A stretch of DNA of 64,000 nucleotides from Glaciecola sp965658765 (GTDB lineage Bacteria > Pseudomonadota > Gammaproteobacteria > Enterobacterales > Alteromonadaceae). Of this stretch, positions 25,876-34,352 are shown one piece after another (position 1 is the stretch's first letter; the number at the start of each line of letters is the position of its first letter). The DNA is taken from contig CBFHTO010000004.1 in the NCBI GenBank assembly GCA_965658765.1, forward strand, positions 23,635-87,634, in the 5' to 3' direction. The notes beneath the pieces were generated by a model that saw nothing but the letters and a program-made list of their open reading frames with translations, was not told the origin of the DNA and searched no databases. A program made the position numbers and the translations under genes.

Positions 25876-28584
25876 ATGTTCGCAAGTATATTTAAGAAGA
25901 TCTTTGGTACCCGTAACGACCGCCTGCTCAAACAGTTGCGTAAAAAAGTAAATTTAATCAACGCACTAGAAGGTGATCTTGAAGCGCTTAGTGATGATGA
26001 TCTAAAAGCTAAAACCGATGAATTTAAACAACGTCTACAAGATGGCTCAAAGTTAGAAGAGTTAGTAGTAGAAGCATTTGCCGTTGTGCGAGAAGCGAGT
26101 AAACGCGTATACGGGATGCGCCACTTCGACGCTCAAATGAAAGGTGGCCTAGTTCTTCATGAAGGTAAAATATCTGAAATGAGAACGGGTGAAGGTAAAA
26201 CTCTTACTGCAACACTACCAACTTATTTAAACGCTATTACGGGTAAAGGCGTGCACGTCATTACCGTGAATGATTACCTTGCAAAACGTGATGCGGATTG
26301 GAGTCGAAAATTATTTTCTTTCTTGGGCTTGACCGTTGGCTGCAACGTACCGGGAATGGGGCATCAAGAAAAGCTAGAAGCTTACCAATGTGATATTACC
26401 TATGGTACCAATAACGAGTTTGGCTTTGATTACCTTAGAGACAACATGGCTTTTAGCCCAAATGATAGGGTCCAGCGACCCTTGCATTATGCTGTAATTG
26501 ATGAAGTTGACTCGATTTTAATCGACGAGGCGAGAACGCCTCTTATTATTTCTGGCGCAGCAGAAGACAGTTCAGAACTTTATAAACGCATTAATAAACT
26601 CATTCCGCAGCTTCAGTTACAAGAAAAGGAAGATGAGGAAAATGCTCATGGTGATGGCCACTTCACTATTGATGAGAAGGGTAAACAAGTTCATTTGACC
26701 GAAAATGGGCAAATATTCGTTGAAGAGTTGCTACAAAAAGAAGGGTTAATTGCAGAAGGGGACTCTTTGTTTGGCGCAAATAACATTTCACTTCTGCACC
26801 ATGTAAACGCCGCTTTAAAAGCCCACAAATTGTTCACTAAAGACGTTGATTACATCGTAAAAGATGATCAAATAGTGATAGTCGACGAACATACTGGTCG
26901 AACAATGGAAGGGCGCCGTTGGTCAGAAGGGCTACATCAGGCAGTTGAAGCAAAAGAAGGCGTGAAAATACAAAACGAAAACCAAACGCTCGCGTCTATA
27001 ACTTTCCAAAATTACTTTAGATTATATGAAAAATTGGCAGGTATGACGGGTACTGCTGAAACTGAGGCATTTGAGTTTCATAGCATTTACGGCTTAGAGA
27101 CCGTCGTTATTCCGACTAACCGACCAATGATCAGAAAAGATCACGCCGATAAGATTTACCTAACAGCAGAAGAGAAATACCTCGCAATTATTGAAGATAT
27201 AAAAGATTGTGTGAGTCGTTCTCAGCCAGTACTTGTCGGCACGATCTCAATAGAAAATTCTGAGTTGCTTTCGCATTTACTAAAGAAAGATAAAATAAAA
27301 CATAAAGTACTTAATGCGAAATTCCACGCCGAAGAAGCGGACATAGTAGCGCAAGCCGGTATGCCAGGCGCAGTCACGATAGCCACCAATATGGCTGGTC
27401 GTGGAACTGACATCGTATTAGGTGGAAACTTTGACGTTGTCGTAGGTAACTTAAAAGATCCCACCGATTCAGTGATAGAAAAATTAAAGGGTGAGTGGGA
27501 CGGAAGACACGAAGCCGTTTTAAAAGCGGGTGGTTTGCATATTATAGGGACTGAACGACACGAATCACGACGCATTGATAATCAGTTAAGGGGCCGGTCT
27601 GGTCGTCAAGGAGACCCGGGTTCTTCACGTTTTTATTTATCACTAGAAGATCCTCTAATGCGTATCTTTGCTTCTGAAAAAATGGGCAATATGATGAAAC
27701 GCCTTGGTATGGAAAAAGGCGAGGCAATTGAACATCCATGGGTGTCGCGAGCGATAGAAAACGCGCAAAGAAAAGTAGAAGGACGCAACTTCGATATTCG
27801 TAAGCAGTTACTTGAATATGATGATGTCGCAAATGATCAACGTAAAGTAATTTACGAGCAACGAAATGAGTTATTGGACGAAGGCGATATTGCTGACACC
27901 ATTAAAAATGTACGCAATGATGTGGTCGATACCATTATAAGCCAATACATACCACCTCAGTCTTTAGAAGAAATGTGGGATGTTCAAGGTTTAGAGGAAC
28001 GTCTACGCAGTGACTTTTTACTCGATTTACCACTACAGAAAATGCTCGATGAGGACGAAAAGCTTTATGAAGAAAAGCTTCGTGAATTTATTTCAGCTGA
28101 AGTAATTAAGGCGTATGACGAAAAAGAACAAGCCGTAGGTGCAGACGTGCTTCGGCAATTTGAAAAAGCAGTCATGTTGCAAACACTTGATGGATTTTGG
28201 AAAGAACATTTGGCTGCAATGGATTATTTGCGACAGAGCATCCACTTGCGGTCTTACGCGCAAAAGAATCCTAAACAAGAATACAAACGAGAGTCTTTTG
28301 AATTGTTTTCTGAAATGCTAGATAACTTGAAAATTGAAGTAATTAGCATTTTAAGTAAGGTTCAGGTTCGCCAAGAATCAGACGTAGAAGCGGTTGAAGC
28401 TCAACGAAGACGAGCGGAAGTCGAAAAGAACTTTGAGCACAGGTCGGCTGAGTCGGCTACTCAACCAAATGAGTCTGCACAAAAACAAGCTGTTCAGCGC
28501 CAAGGACCAAAAGTCGGTCGTAATCAGCCATGTCCTTGTGGTTCAGGTAAAAAATACAAGCAGTGCTGCGGTAAACTGTCTTAG
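25876..28584 (+). CDS. secA: Preprotein translocase ATPase SecA
   Basis: A 902-residue motor of the Sec pathway. Walker A GEGKT is at 105-109, Walker B lies in VIDEVDSILIDEARTPLI, and helicase-type motifs (NMAGRGTDI, GRSGRQGDPGSS) follow. The C-terminal zinc motif reads CPCGSGKKYKQCC and binds SecB and phospholipid. Length and domain order are normal. No SecM-type arrest peptide precedes it. Regulation may instead involve the hairpin in its leader. secA-mutT adjacency matches E. coli. Confidence 0.98.
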   Translation: MFASIFKKIFGTRNDRLLKQLRKKVNLINALEGDLEALSDDDLKAKTDEFKQRLQDGSKLEELVVEAFAVVREASKRVYGMRHFDAQMKGGLVLHEGKISEMRTGEGKTLTATLPTYLNAITGKGVHVITVNDYLAKRDADWSRKLFSFLGLTVGCNVPGMGHQEKLEAYQCDITYGTNNEFGFDYLRDNMAFSPNDRVQRPLHYAVIDEVDSILIDEARTPLIISGAAEDSSELYKRINKLIPQLQLQEKEDEENAHGDGHFTIDEKGKQVHLTENGQIFVEELLQKEGLIAEGDSLFGANNISLLHHVNAALKAHKLFTKDVDYIVKDDQIVIVDEHTGRTMEGRRWSEGLHQAVEAKEGVKIQNENQTLASITFQNYFRLYEKLAGMTGTAETEAFEFHSIYGLETVVIPTNRPMIRKDHADKIYLTAEEKYLAIIEDIKDCVSRSQPVLVGTISIENSELLSHLLKKDKIKHKVLNAKFHAEEADIVAQAGMPGAVTIATNMAGRGTDIVLGGNFDVVVGNLKDPTDSVIEKLKGEWDGRHEAVLKAGGLHIIGTERHESRRIDNQLRGRSGRQGDPGSSRFYLSLEDPLMRIFASEKMGNMMKRLGMEKGEAIEHPWVSRAIENAQRKVEGRNFDIRKQLLEYDDVANDQRKVIYEQRNELLDEGDIADTIKNVRNDVVDTIISQYIPPQSLEEMWDVQGLEERLRSDFLLDLPLQKMLDEDEKLYEEKLREFISAEVIKAYDEKEQAVGADVLRQFEKAVMLQTLDGFWKEHLAAMDYLRQSIHLRSYAQKNPKQEYKRESFELFSEMLDNLKIEVISILSKVQVRQESDVEAVEAQRRRAEVEKNFEHRSAESATQPNESAQKQAVQRQGPKVGRNQPCPCGSGKKYKQCCGKLS

Positions 28585-28605
28585 GCACCTTAATAAACTA
28601 CACTT

Positions 28606-28655
28606 TTTATAAAGCAGCTTTTTAAAGCTGCTTTATAAATTTATTGTTTTCCTTT
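28606..28655 (+). terminator. Rho-independent terminator of secA
   Basis: A 15-bp stem (28606-28620 with 28625-28639) with a TTTA loop is followed by TTTATTGTTTTCCTTT. It lies 21 bases after the secA stop and separates secA from mutT, so mutT needs its own promoter. Confidence 0.82.
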
Positions 28656-28659
28656 GTAT

Positions 28660-28751
28660 AAAAATATAAAAATACAAAAATACAAAAATACAAAAATACA
28701 AAAATACAAAAATACAAAAATACAAAAATACAAAAATACAAAAATACAAAA
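28660..28751 (+). repeat. Octamer microsatellite (AAAAATAC)n before mutT
   Basis: One variant unit AAAAATAT (28660-28667) is followed by ten perfect tandem AAAAATAC units (28668-28747) and a partial unit. The array ends nine bases before the mutT ATG and occupies nearly all of the space after the secA terminator. It contains no stop codon in any forward frame, but no start codon leads through it into mutT. A candidate promoter at its left edge is TTGTTT (28644) with TATAAA (28665). Confidence 0.97.
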
Positions 28752-28759
28752 GTTGCATT

Positions 28760-29152
28760 ATGAAAACGACTAGAGTCGCGGTAGGCGTTATATTAAAAGA
28801 CGGACAATTTTTTGTGTGTCGCCGTAAGTCTCATCAGCATCAAGGTGATAAGTGGGAATTTCCAGGTGGTAAGTTAGAACAAGGTGAATCTTTGGAAGAC
28901 GCCCTTACAAGGGAGCTTAGAGAAGAGATTGGTATTACGGTAAACAACAGCAAAGCACTTACCGAAATTGTCTTTGACTACCCAGAAAAGCGTGTTGAGT
29001 TATTAGTTCATCTAGTTAACGATTTTAGAGGCGAAGCGCATGGAGCTGAAGGACAAGAATCAATGTGGGTTGATTTCGAAACTTTAAAAACACTGAATTT
29101 CCCGGAGGCAAACCAAGCCATTCTTAAGTGTCTCGAGGCAATGTATGCGTGA
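28760..29152 (+). CDS. mutT: 8-oxo-dGTP diphosphatase MutT
   Basis: A 130-residue Nudix hydrolase that removes 8-oxo-dGTP from the nucleotide pool and so prevents A:T to C:G mutation. The Nudix box is complete at residues 37-59: Gly37, Glu43, Arg51-Glu52-Leu53, Glu55-Glu56, Gly58. No Shine-Dalgarno is visible before the ATG (AGTTGCATT); the upstream sequence is the octamer array. It overlaps the downstream racemase gene by eight bases. Confidence 0.95.
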   Translation: MKTTRVAVGVILKDGQFFVCRRKSHQHQGDKWEFPGGKLEQGESLEDALTRELREEIGITVNNSKALTEIVFDYPEKRVELLVHLVNDFRGEAHGAEGQESMWVDFETLKTLNFPEANQAILKCLEAMYA

Positions 29153-29861
29153 ACGTCCACTACAACAAAAAGTGATCGGCATACTAGGTGGTATGAGCGA
29201 TAGAGCGACAGTTGAATACTATCAAATGATTAATCAGCAAGTTAACCAGTCATTAGGTGGATGGGATATTGCAGAGACCATTATAATCGGTTGCAACTTT
29301 GGTAATATTGAGCACTTCGTTCGACAAAACGAATGGGGCGAGGCCAGAAAGTACCTCCATAGTAAAGCAATGGCTGCGCAAAATGCTGGAGCTGACGTGC
29401 TTATATGTATGTCAAATACAATGCACAAAGTTCTCAGCGATGTAGAAAATATAATCAATATTCCCTTCATTCATATTGCACATCCGACGGCGCAGGCGAT
29501 AAAGAAACAAGGCCTAAACAAAGTTGCATTACTGGGGACCTTACCAGTGATGGCTGAAGACTATATGCGTAAGGAATATGAAGATGCTGGCATTGAAGTA
29601 TTAGTGCCTGATGATGAGCAACAAGTACGGATAGACAAAATAATTTTTGACGAGTTGGTGAAAAACGAAATCCGATTAGAATCAAAGCAATATTACTTGG
29701 ATGTCGCCGAGTCACTCAACTCAAAAGGCGCCGAAGGTATCATATTAGGCTGTACAGAAATATTTTTATTGATAGAACAGAGTGACTTACCTACCTTGCC
29801 TTTATTTAATACAACTGAGCTGCACGTAAAAGCGATTGCTCAATACGCGACAACTCAATAA
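29145..29861 (+). CDS. Aspartate/glutamate racemase family protein (YgeA-like), Ser/Cys variant
   Basis: A 238-residue PLP-independent racemase homologue. The N-terminus GILGGMSDRATVEYY and the C-terminal GCTEIFLL (Cys203) fit the family. The position usually held by the first catalytic Cys, or Thr in E. coli YgeA, is Ser90 in MSNTMHK. With one Cys and a Ser the enzyme may have altered substrate range or be a weak racemase; this is an inference. It is co-transcribed with mutT through an 8-base overlap, and no functional link between them is obvious. Confidence 0.87.
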   Translation: MRERPLQQKVIGILGGMSDRATVEYYQMINQQVNQSLGGWDIAETIIIGCNFGNIEHFVRQNEWGEARKYLHSKAMAAQNAGADVLICMSNTMHKVLSDVENIINIPFIHIAHPTAQAIKKQGLNKVALLGTLPVMAEDYMRKEYEDAGIEVLVPDDEQQVRIDKIIFDELVKNEIRLESKQYYLDVAESLNSKGAEGIILGCTEIFLLIEQSDLPTLPLFNTTELHVKAIAQYATTQ

Positions 29862-29900
29862 ACAATACAAGCGCTTAATAAGAAATAGTCAATAGCTGAG

Positions 29901-30941
29901 TTACAAGCTAAGGTACTCTGGTCCTGAATCTGATTGATAACGCTTGAACATCTCTTCCATAGTTTGATAATTTTCGTCTATATTTCGTTCCTGAAGATAT
30001 TCTGTGTTATATAGCTTAGAAAAAGAGCGCTCTCCAGCATCGCATGAAAATGTCACGATACGCTTACCCGCTCCCATTTTTGCCGCTGCAAATATCGCAC
30101 CTGAGACATTAAGCGCTGAACTACTGCCCAAAACAATGCCGTCTTTATCACGAACATACCGAGAGAGTGTCACTAAATCTTGGTCAGGTAAATTGACCGC
30201 ATGATCAAGTTTGGCTTGTTTGAAATTTTCTACTAAACGCATAATACCAATTCCTTCCGTGAAAGAACCTCCCGACGATTTATATTCCCCGGTTTTTAGA
30301 TAGCTATAAATCCCAGAACCATCGGGATCTACCAGCCAGTTTTTGATATTTGCATTTTGTTGTTTAAGGAAGGATGAGCAGCCGCCTATTGTACCGCCGG
30401 TTCCACATACAGATACAAAAGCATCAAGGTTTCCATCGGTTTGCTGCCAAATTTCGGGGCCTGTATGTTCAAAATGCGCTCTATAATTACCTAAGTTCTC
30501 GAATTGGTTGGCCCACCAAAAGTCTTCATTCTCCTCTCCGATTCGTCTTGCGGTATGATAGAAATGCGCCGGATCTTTAAACGGACATGGAGCAACCAAT
30601 TTTAGCTGTGCGCCATGCAGCTTAATCATTCTTTCTTTTTCAGGTGTTTGACCACTTGGCATTACTGTGAGCATTTTGAACCCAAGTGCTTTAGCGACAA
30701 GAGCTAAACCAATACCAGTGTTTCCAGCGGTTCCCTCGACAATCGTCATACCCGGTTTGAGTAAACCCTCATCAATAGCGTTCTGAACCATTTTGAGTGC
30801 GGCTCGGTCTTTAATTGAGCCGCCTGGGTTTTGGTGTTCGCATTTTATGAAAATGTCACAGCCAGTGAGCTCGGACAGGGAATTGATGCGCAGTAAATCG
30901 GTGTTGCCAATTTGTTCGCTTTGATTCTGATATACATTCAT
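29901..30941 (-). CDS. Cysteine synthase-like PLP enzyme (beta family)
   Basis: A 346-residue fold-type II PLP enzyme. The internal aldimine lysine is Lys44 in GGSIKDRAAL, the TAGNTGIGLAL loop binds the substrate carboxylate, and the phosphate loop is VCGTGGTIGG. It resembles O-acetylserine sulfhydrylase (CysK) but carries an extended C-terminus (...MFKRYQSDSGPEYLSL) typical of a CysK-like subgroup. It stands alone, convergent with the racemase gene, so sequence context does not settle between sulfide assimilation and a side reaction. Confidence 0.88.
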   Translation of the reverse strand: MNVYQNQSEQIGNTDLLRINSLSELTGCDIFIKCEHQNPGGSIKDRAALKMVQNAIDEGLLKPGMTIVEGTAGNTGIGLALVAKALGFKMLTVMPSGQTPEKERMIKLHGAQLKLVAPCPFKDPAHFYHTARRIGEENEDFWWANQFENLGNYRAHFEHTGPEIWQQTDGNLDAFVSVCGTGGTIGGCSSFLKQQNANIKNWLVDPDGSGIYSYLKTGEYKSSGGSFTEGIGIMRLVENFKQAKLDHAVNLPDQDLVTLSRYVRDKDGIVLGSSSALNVSGAIFAAAKMGAGKRIVTFSCDAGERSFSKLYNTEYLQERNIDENYQTMEEMFKRYQSDSGPEYLSL

Positions 30942-31259
30942 ATAAGTTTTTGAAGAATTGATTAGTTTATTGATGGCAGTAATTGTACCGCATTTTTAAA
31001 ACCATGCGAGCTTCCCCAAAAAATTTAGAGTGCTTGACTTAACTCTTCTTTGTATTTTGGAGTCTGCCCTTAGTAACACTATGGTAAACCAAACAGTTAC
31101 CTATAACAGTGGGTCATATTTGTGACGAGGGCCAAAGGCCCTAGTCTTTAGTTATAAGCTTAAGATAAGTGAGGTTGATAGGATGAGCGAAATTCCTTCA
31201 AAAAAGAAGCTTAATTAAGTTTCACAAAACCTTTTTATAAACATTTACTTATTATGCAC
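30942..31259. other. 318-bp gene-free stretch upstream of the cysteine synthase-like gene
   Basis: This stretch holds the promoter side of the minus-strand PLP enzyme gene and the 3' side of the RND gene. Visible are a GC-rich hairpin AGGGCC-AAA-GGCCCT (31128-31142) and an 11-codon frame MSEIPSKKKLN (31183-31218) with GAGG before it. I cannot assign either a function. No convincing terminator with a T run was found. Confidence 0.35.
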
Positions 31260-34200
31260 TTAGTTTTTTGTACACTTAATATTGAAAAATAAGCTATAGA
31301 GTACGGGCACTACACCGAGCGTAAGAAGCGTGCCTATCCCAAGGCCAAACGCAATTGCGCTCGACATTCCATAAAACAGCGCGTCTTTACTCAATATTAA
31401 GGGTAAGAGACCAAGAATAGTCGTACTAGTAGACATAATTATTGGTCTAAATCTGTGTATGCATGCTTTTAATAAAGCTTCAAAATCCCCCTTTGATTCA
31501 TTCTTTTTCTTCTCTATTTCTACTCTATCAATGAGCACAATGGCATTGTTGACTATGATACCTGCCAAAGCATACAAGCCCAATATCACCATAAAGCCAA
31601 AATTTGCACCGGAGACTAATAAACCAATGACAGCACCAATCAGAATCAAAGGTACCGTTAAAATCACAATGAGTGCTCTTCGATAAGAGTTAAATTGTGC
31701 AATTAAAATAAGCACCACAATCGTCAAACATAAGGGGATATTAGCATTAAGCGAGTTTTGAGCTTCTTTAGACTCCTTAACTACTCCATCAAATTCGATT
31801 CTATGCGATTGAGGTAAGGTGGCTGCCAGCGCATCTAAATCAGCTTGTAGTTTAGGCACCATATTTTCTGCCGTTAAATACAAGTTCTTACCTTCGATAG
31901 TCACGGTTCTAAATAAGTCTTCTCTTACTATTCGACCGTATTGTGGGACGAATTCAATATTGGCTATTTGTTCAAGAGCAACGTTAACGTTGCGGCTTTG
32001 ACTATACACATTGACCGAATACAAGCGGCTCAAGTCTAAGCGATCCTGCTGATCCCCGCGCACAATTATGGGAAGTAAATCATCTCCTTCGCGAAATTCG
32101 GAAATGGTCACACCAGAATAAAAGGTTTGAAGGGAGCGCGCCACATCTGCCGAGCTAATACCCGCGCGTTTTGCTCTCGCCTGATCAACAGAAACATTGA
32201 CTTGCGTGATCTTGTTTTCCCAGTCGTCTTTTATTTCAATAGTGCCGTCTAGACGCTTCATGATTGCTTTGACTTCTTGCGCTGCTCCATAGACGACGTC
32301 GCGATCAGGACCAATTACTTGAATATCAATTTTATTTGAGTCGGAAGGTCCCAAGAACATTTTCGTTACTCTTGCCCTGAGATTGGGTGTTTTGTTTGCC
32401 AAATCTTCTCTTAACTTCCGGATAACCTCGTCCTGAAACGCTCGATCTTTCAAATTAAGCATAATAAATGCTTTGTTCGATTCAGGTGTTATAGGCGTTA
32501 ACGAGAGAACAAAACGCGGGCCGCCGAAGCCGCCGTAAGCCGCGTAGTTTTCGACTGCAGAGTAACGATCTTGATTTGCTAGCAAGTTAAAAACGAGTTC
32601 TAAATTACGCTCGGTTTCTCGCATCGTTGCGCCTGCTGGTAAGTCGATGTAAGCCAAAACTTGAGCACGGTCTGAATCGGGGAAAAATTTTACCGGTACA
32701 ATGCTCATGGCGTAACCTGCGGTAAAGAACAAAGCAAGCATTAATCCACCGAACATAAGCCTGTGCGCGAGAATTCTTCTTAATAAGCTCTCGTAAACAA
32801 CATTAAGTTTGTCAAACAATGCCGATACTTTTTGCTGTGTTTTGCGCTTGTTATTGCGCTCGCCATCTTTTATGAACAAATAACAAAGATATGGAGTCAC
32901 CATCAATGAGAGTAACCAACTGATGACAAGCGCATAGATTATTACTATAGAGATAGAGCGAGTGTATTCACCAGAAGAGCTTTCAGCAAGCATCAGAGGG
33001 AGGAACACTAACATTGTTGTTGCCGATGAGGTCAAAAGTGGGATCGCTAATGTACTGCCAATACGTTTCACTATATCTTGACGTTTCTCGCCATTTTCTA
33101 AGCGCTTTTTAAAATCCTCAGCCACAACAATGCCATTATCGACTAAAAGCCCTAGAGATATTATCAAGGTGGCAAGGCTCATACGTTCAAGCGCCATACC
33201 ACTGAAATTGAGAATAGCAAGAACGATCAATACAACCGCAGGGACTATAGCCCCAACAATTAAGCCGATGCGAAAGCCCAGAAATAAGATTACAACTCCT
33301 AACACAATAGCCAAGGTCTGGATGACGCTCTCAGAGACGCCATTGACGGCATTTTCGACTTGGTCGGCTTGTCGTGTTATCACATTAAACTCTACACCTA
33401 AGGGCATGGTGTCTGATAGTTGCTCCAAGCGTTTTTCTATTCGCGGGCTTACGTCGGTAACGCTATAGCGGTCATTTTTTGCGATTGCTAACACGATCGC
33501 CCTTTTGCCGTTGAAGTAAGCAGTTTGCTCTGGTGGGTCGACCAAATCACGATAAACGTTCGCGATGTCTTTTAATTGAATGGTTTGGCTGGGGTCAGCA
33601 AGAGGAAATACGACTTCTTTGAGTTGTTCTAAACTTTCGAAGTTACCGCTTGGAGCGACATTAAATGCTTTGCCGTCGATGTCTATGATGCCGCCTGAGC
33701 GAATTACGTTTTCGCTTTGCAAGGTTGTAATTAGTTGAGAAGGCGAAATTCCAAGTTGGGCTGCTTTTACATCCGAAACTTCTATGATGATAGTTTCTTG
33801 TTGTGCTCCTAAAATATCGACAGATTGGGTACCTTTGACTAGATATAATTCGTCTCGCGTGTGTTGCGCGTAATCGAATAGTTCGCCCATAGAGACGCCT
33901 TCACTCGCTTGCAAGGCCACTGTAAGAATTGCCACGTCGCCAAAGTTATCGTTCACATACGGAGCAAGTGTACCTTCGGGTAACTGGTTTTGTACCTTAT
34001 CTAATTCATTTCTGACTTTATCCCAAATTTGCGCCAGGTCGAAATACCGTTCGTATAACTGTACGTAAATGATGGAAGTGCCCAATACAGAAACAGAGCG
34101 AATTTCCTTTACTTCGTCTACATTCCTGATCCCCTCTTCTAAGGTCTTAGTTACCAGTAGCTCTATTTTTTCAGCTGGCATACCAGGAAATTTAGTGGTT

Positions 34201-34343
34201 ATTACCGCTTCTCTAACTTTTATGGATGGGTCTTCTTGCGCTGGTAATGAAAAATAACTTATCGCTCCGAAAATCATTAGGCCCAATACGACTGCCATAA
34301 CAAAGCGATTGTATCGCACGCCAATTTCAGACAAATTTATCAT
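31260..34343 (-). CDS. RND-type efflux transporter permease
   Basis: A 1027-residue inner-membrane antiporter of the AcrB/HAE family. There are twelve predicted membrane helices in two halves, each with a large periplasmic loop. The proton-relay region of TM4 reads GLLVDNGIVVAED. It should export drugs or lipophilic compounds using the proton gradient, with the adaptor encoded immediately upstream and a TolC-type channel encoded elsewhere. The substrate is unknown. The gap to the adaptor gene is nine bases, so the two are one operon. Confidence 0.93.
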   Translation of the reverse strand: MINLSEIGVRYNRFVMAVVLGLMIFGAISYFSLPAQEDPSIKVREAVITTKFPGMPAEKIELLVTKTLEEGIRNVDEVKEIRSVSVLGTSIIYVQLYERYFDLAQIWDKVRNELDKVQNQLPEGTLAPYVNDNFGDVAILTVALQASEGVSMGELFDYAQHTRDELYLVKGTQSVDILGAQQETIIIEVSDVKAAQLGISPSQLITTLQSENVIRSGGIIDIDGKAFNVAPSGNFESLEQLKEVVFPLADPSQTIQLKDIANVYRDLVDPPEQTAYFNGKRAIVLAIAKNDRYSVTDVSPRIEKRLEQLSDTMPLGVEFNVITRQADQVENAVNGVSESVIQTLAIVLGVVILFLGFRIGLIVGAIVPAVVLIVLAILNFSGMALERMSLATLIISLGLLVDNGIVVAEDFKKRLENGEKRQDIVKRIGSTLAIPLLTSSATTMLVFLPLMLAESSSGEYTRSISIVIIYALVISWLLSLMVTPYLCYLFIKDGERNNKRKTQQKVSALFDKLNVVYESLLRRILAHRLMFGGLMLALFFTAGYAMSIVPVKFFPDSDRAQVLAYIDLPAGATMRETERNLELVFNLLANQDRYSAVENYAAYGGFGGPRFVLSLTPITPESNKAFIMLNLKDRAFQDEVIRKLREDLANKTPNLRARVTKMFLGPSDSNKIDIQVIGPDRDVVYGAAQEVKAIMKRLDGTIEIKDDWENKITQVNVSVDQARAKRAGISSADVARSLQTFYSGVTISEFREGDDLLPIIVRGDQQDRLDLSRLYSVNVYSQSRNVNVALEQIANIEFVPQYGRIVREDLFRTVTIEGKNLYLTAENMVPKLQADLDALAATLPQSHRIEFDGVVKESKEAQNSLNANIPLCLTIVVLILIAQFNSYRRALIVILTVPLILIGAVIGLLVSGANFGFMVILGLYALAGIIVNNAIVLIDRVEIEKKKNESKGDFEALLKACIHRFRPIIMSTSTTILGLLPLILSKDALFYGMSSAIAFGLGIGTLLTLGVVPVLYSLFFNIKCTKN

Positions 34344-34352
34344 TAGCTCTAC

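Noticed and set aside
28660..28751. AAAAATAC array considered as CRISPR or as coding repeats
   Set aside because: Units are contiguous without spacers, so it is not CRISPR. No start codon leads through the array into mutT, so it is not an N-terminal repeat domain.
31128..31142. GC-rich hairpin AGGGCC-AAA-GGCCCT as a terminator
   Set aside because: There is no T run on either side; it could be a protein site or chance.
31183..31218. Eleven-codon frame MSEIPSKKKLN with GAGG before it
   Set aside because: It is too short to support, no regulated gene lies downstream on that strand, and it runs toward the 3' end of the RND gene.
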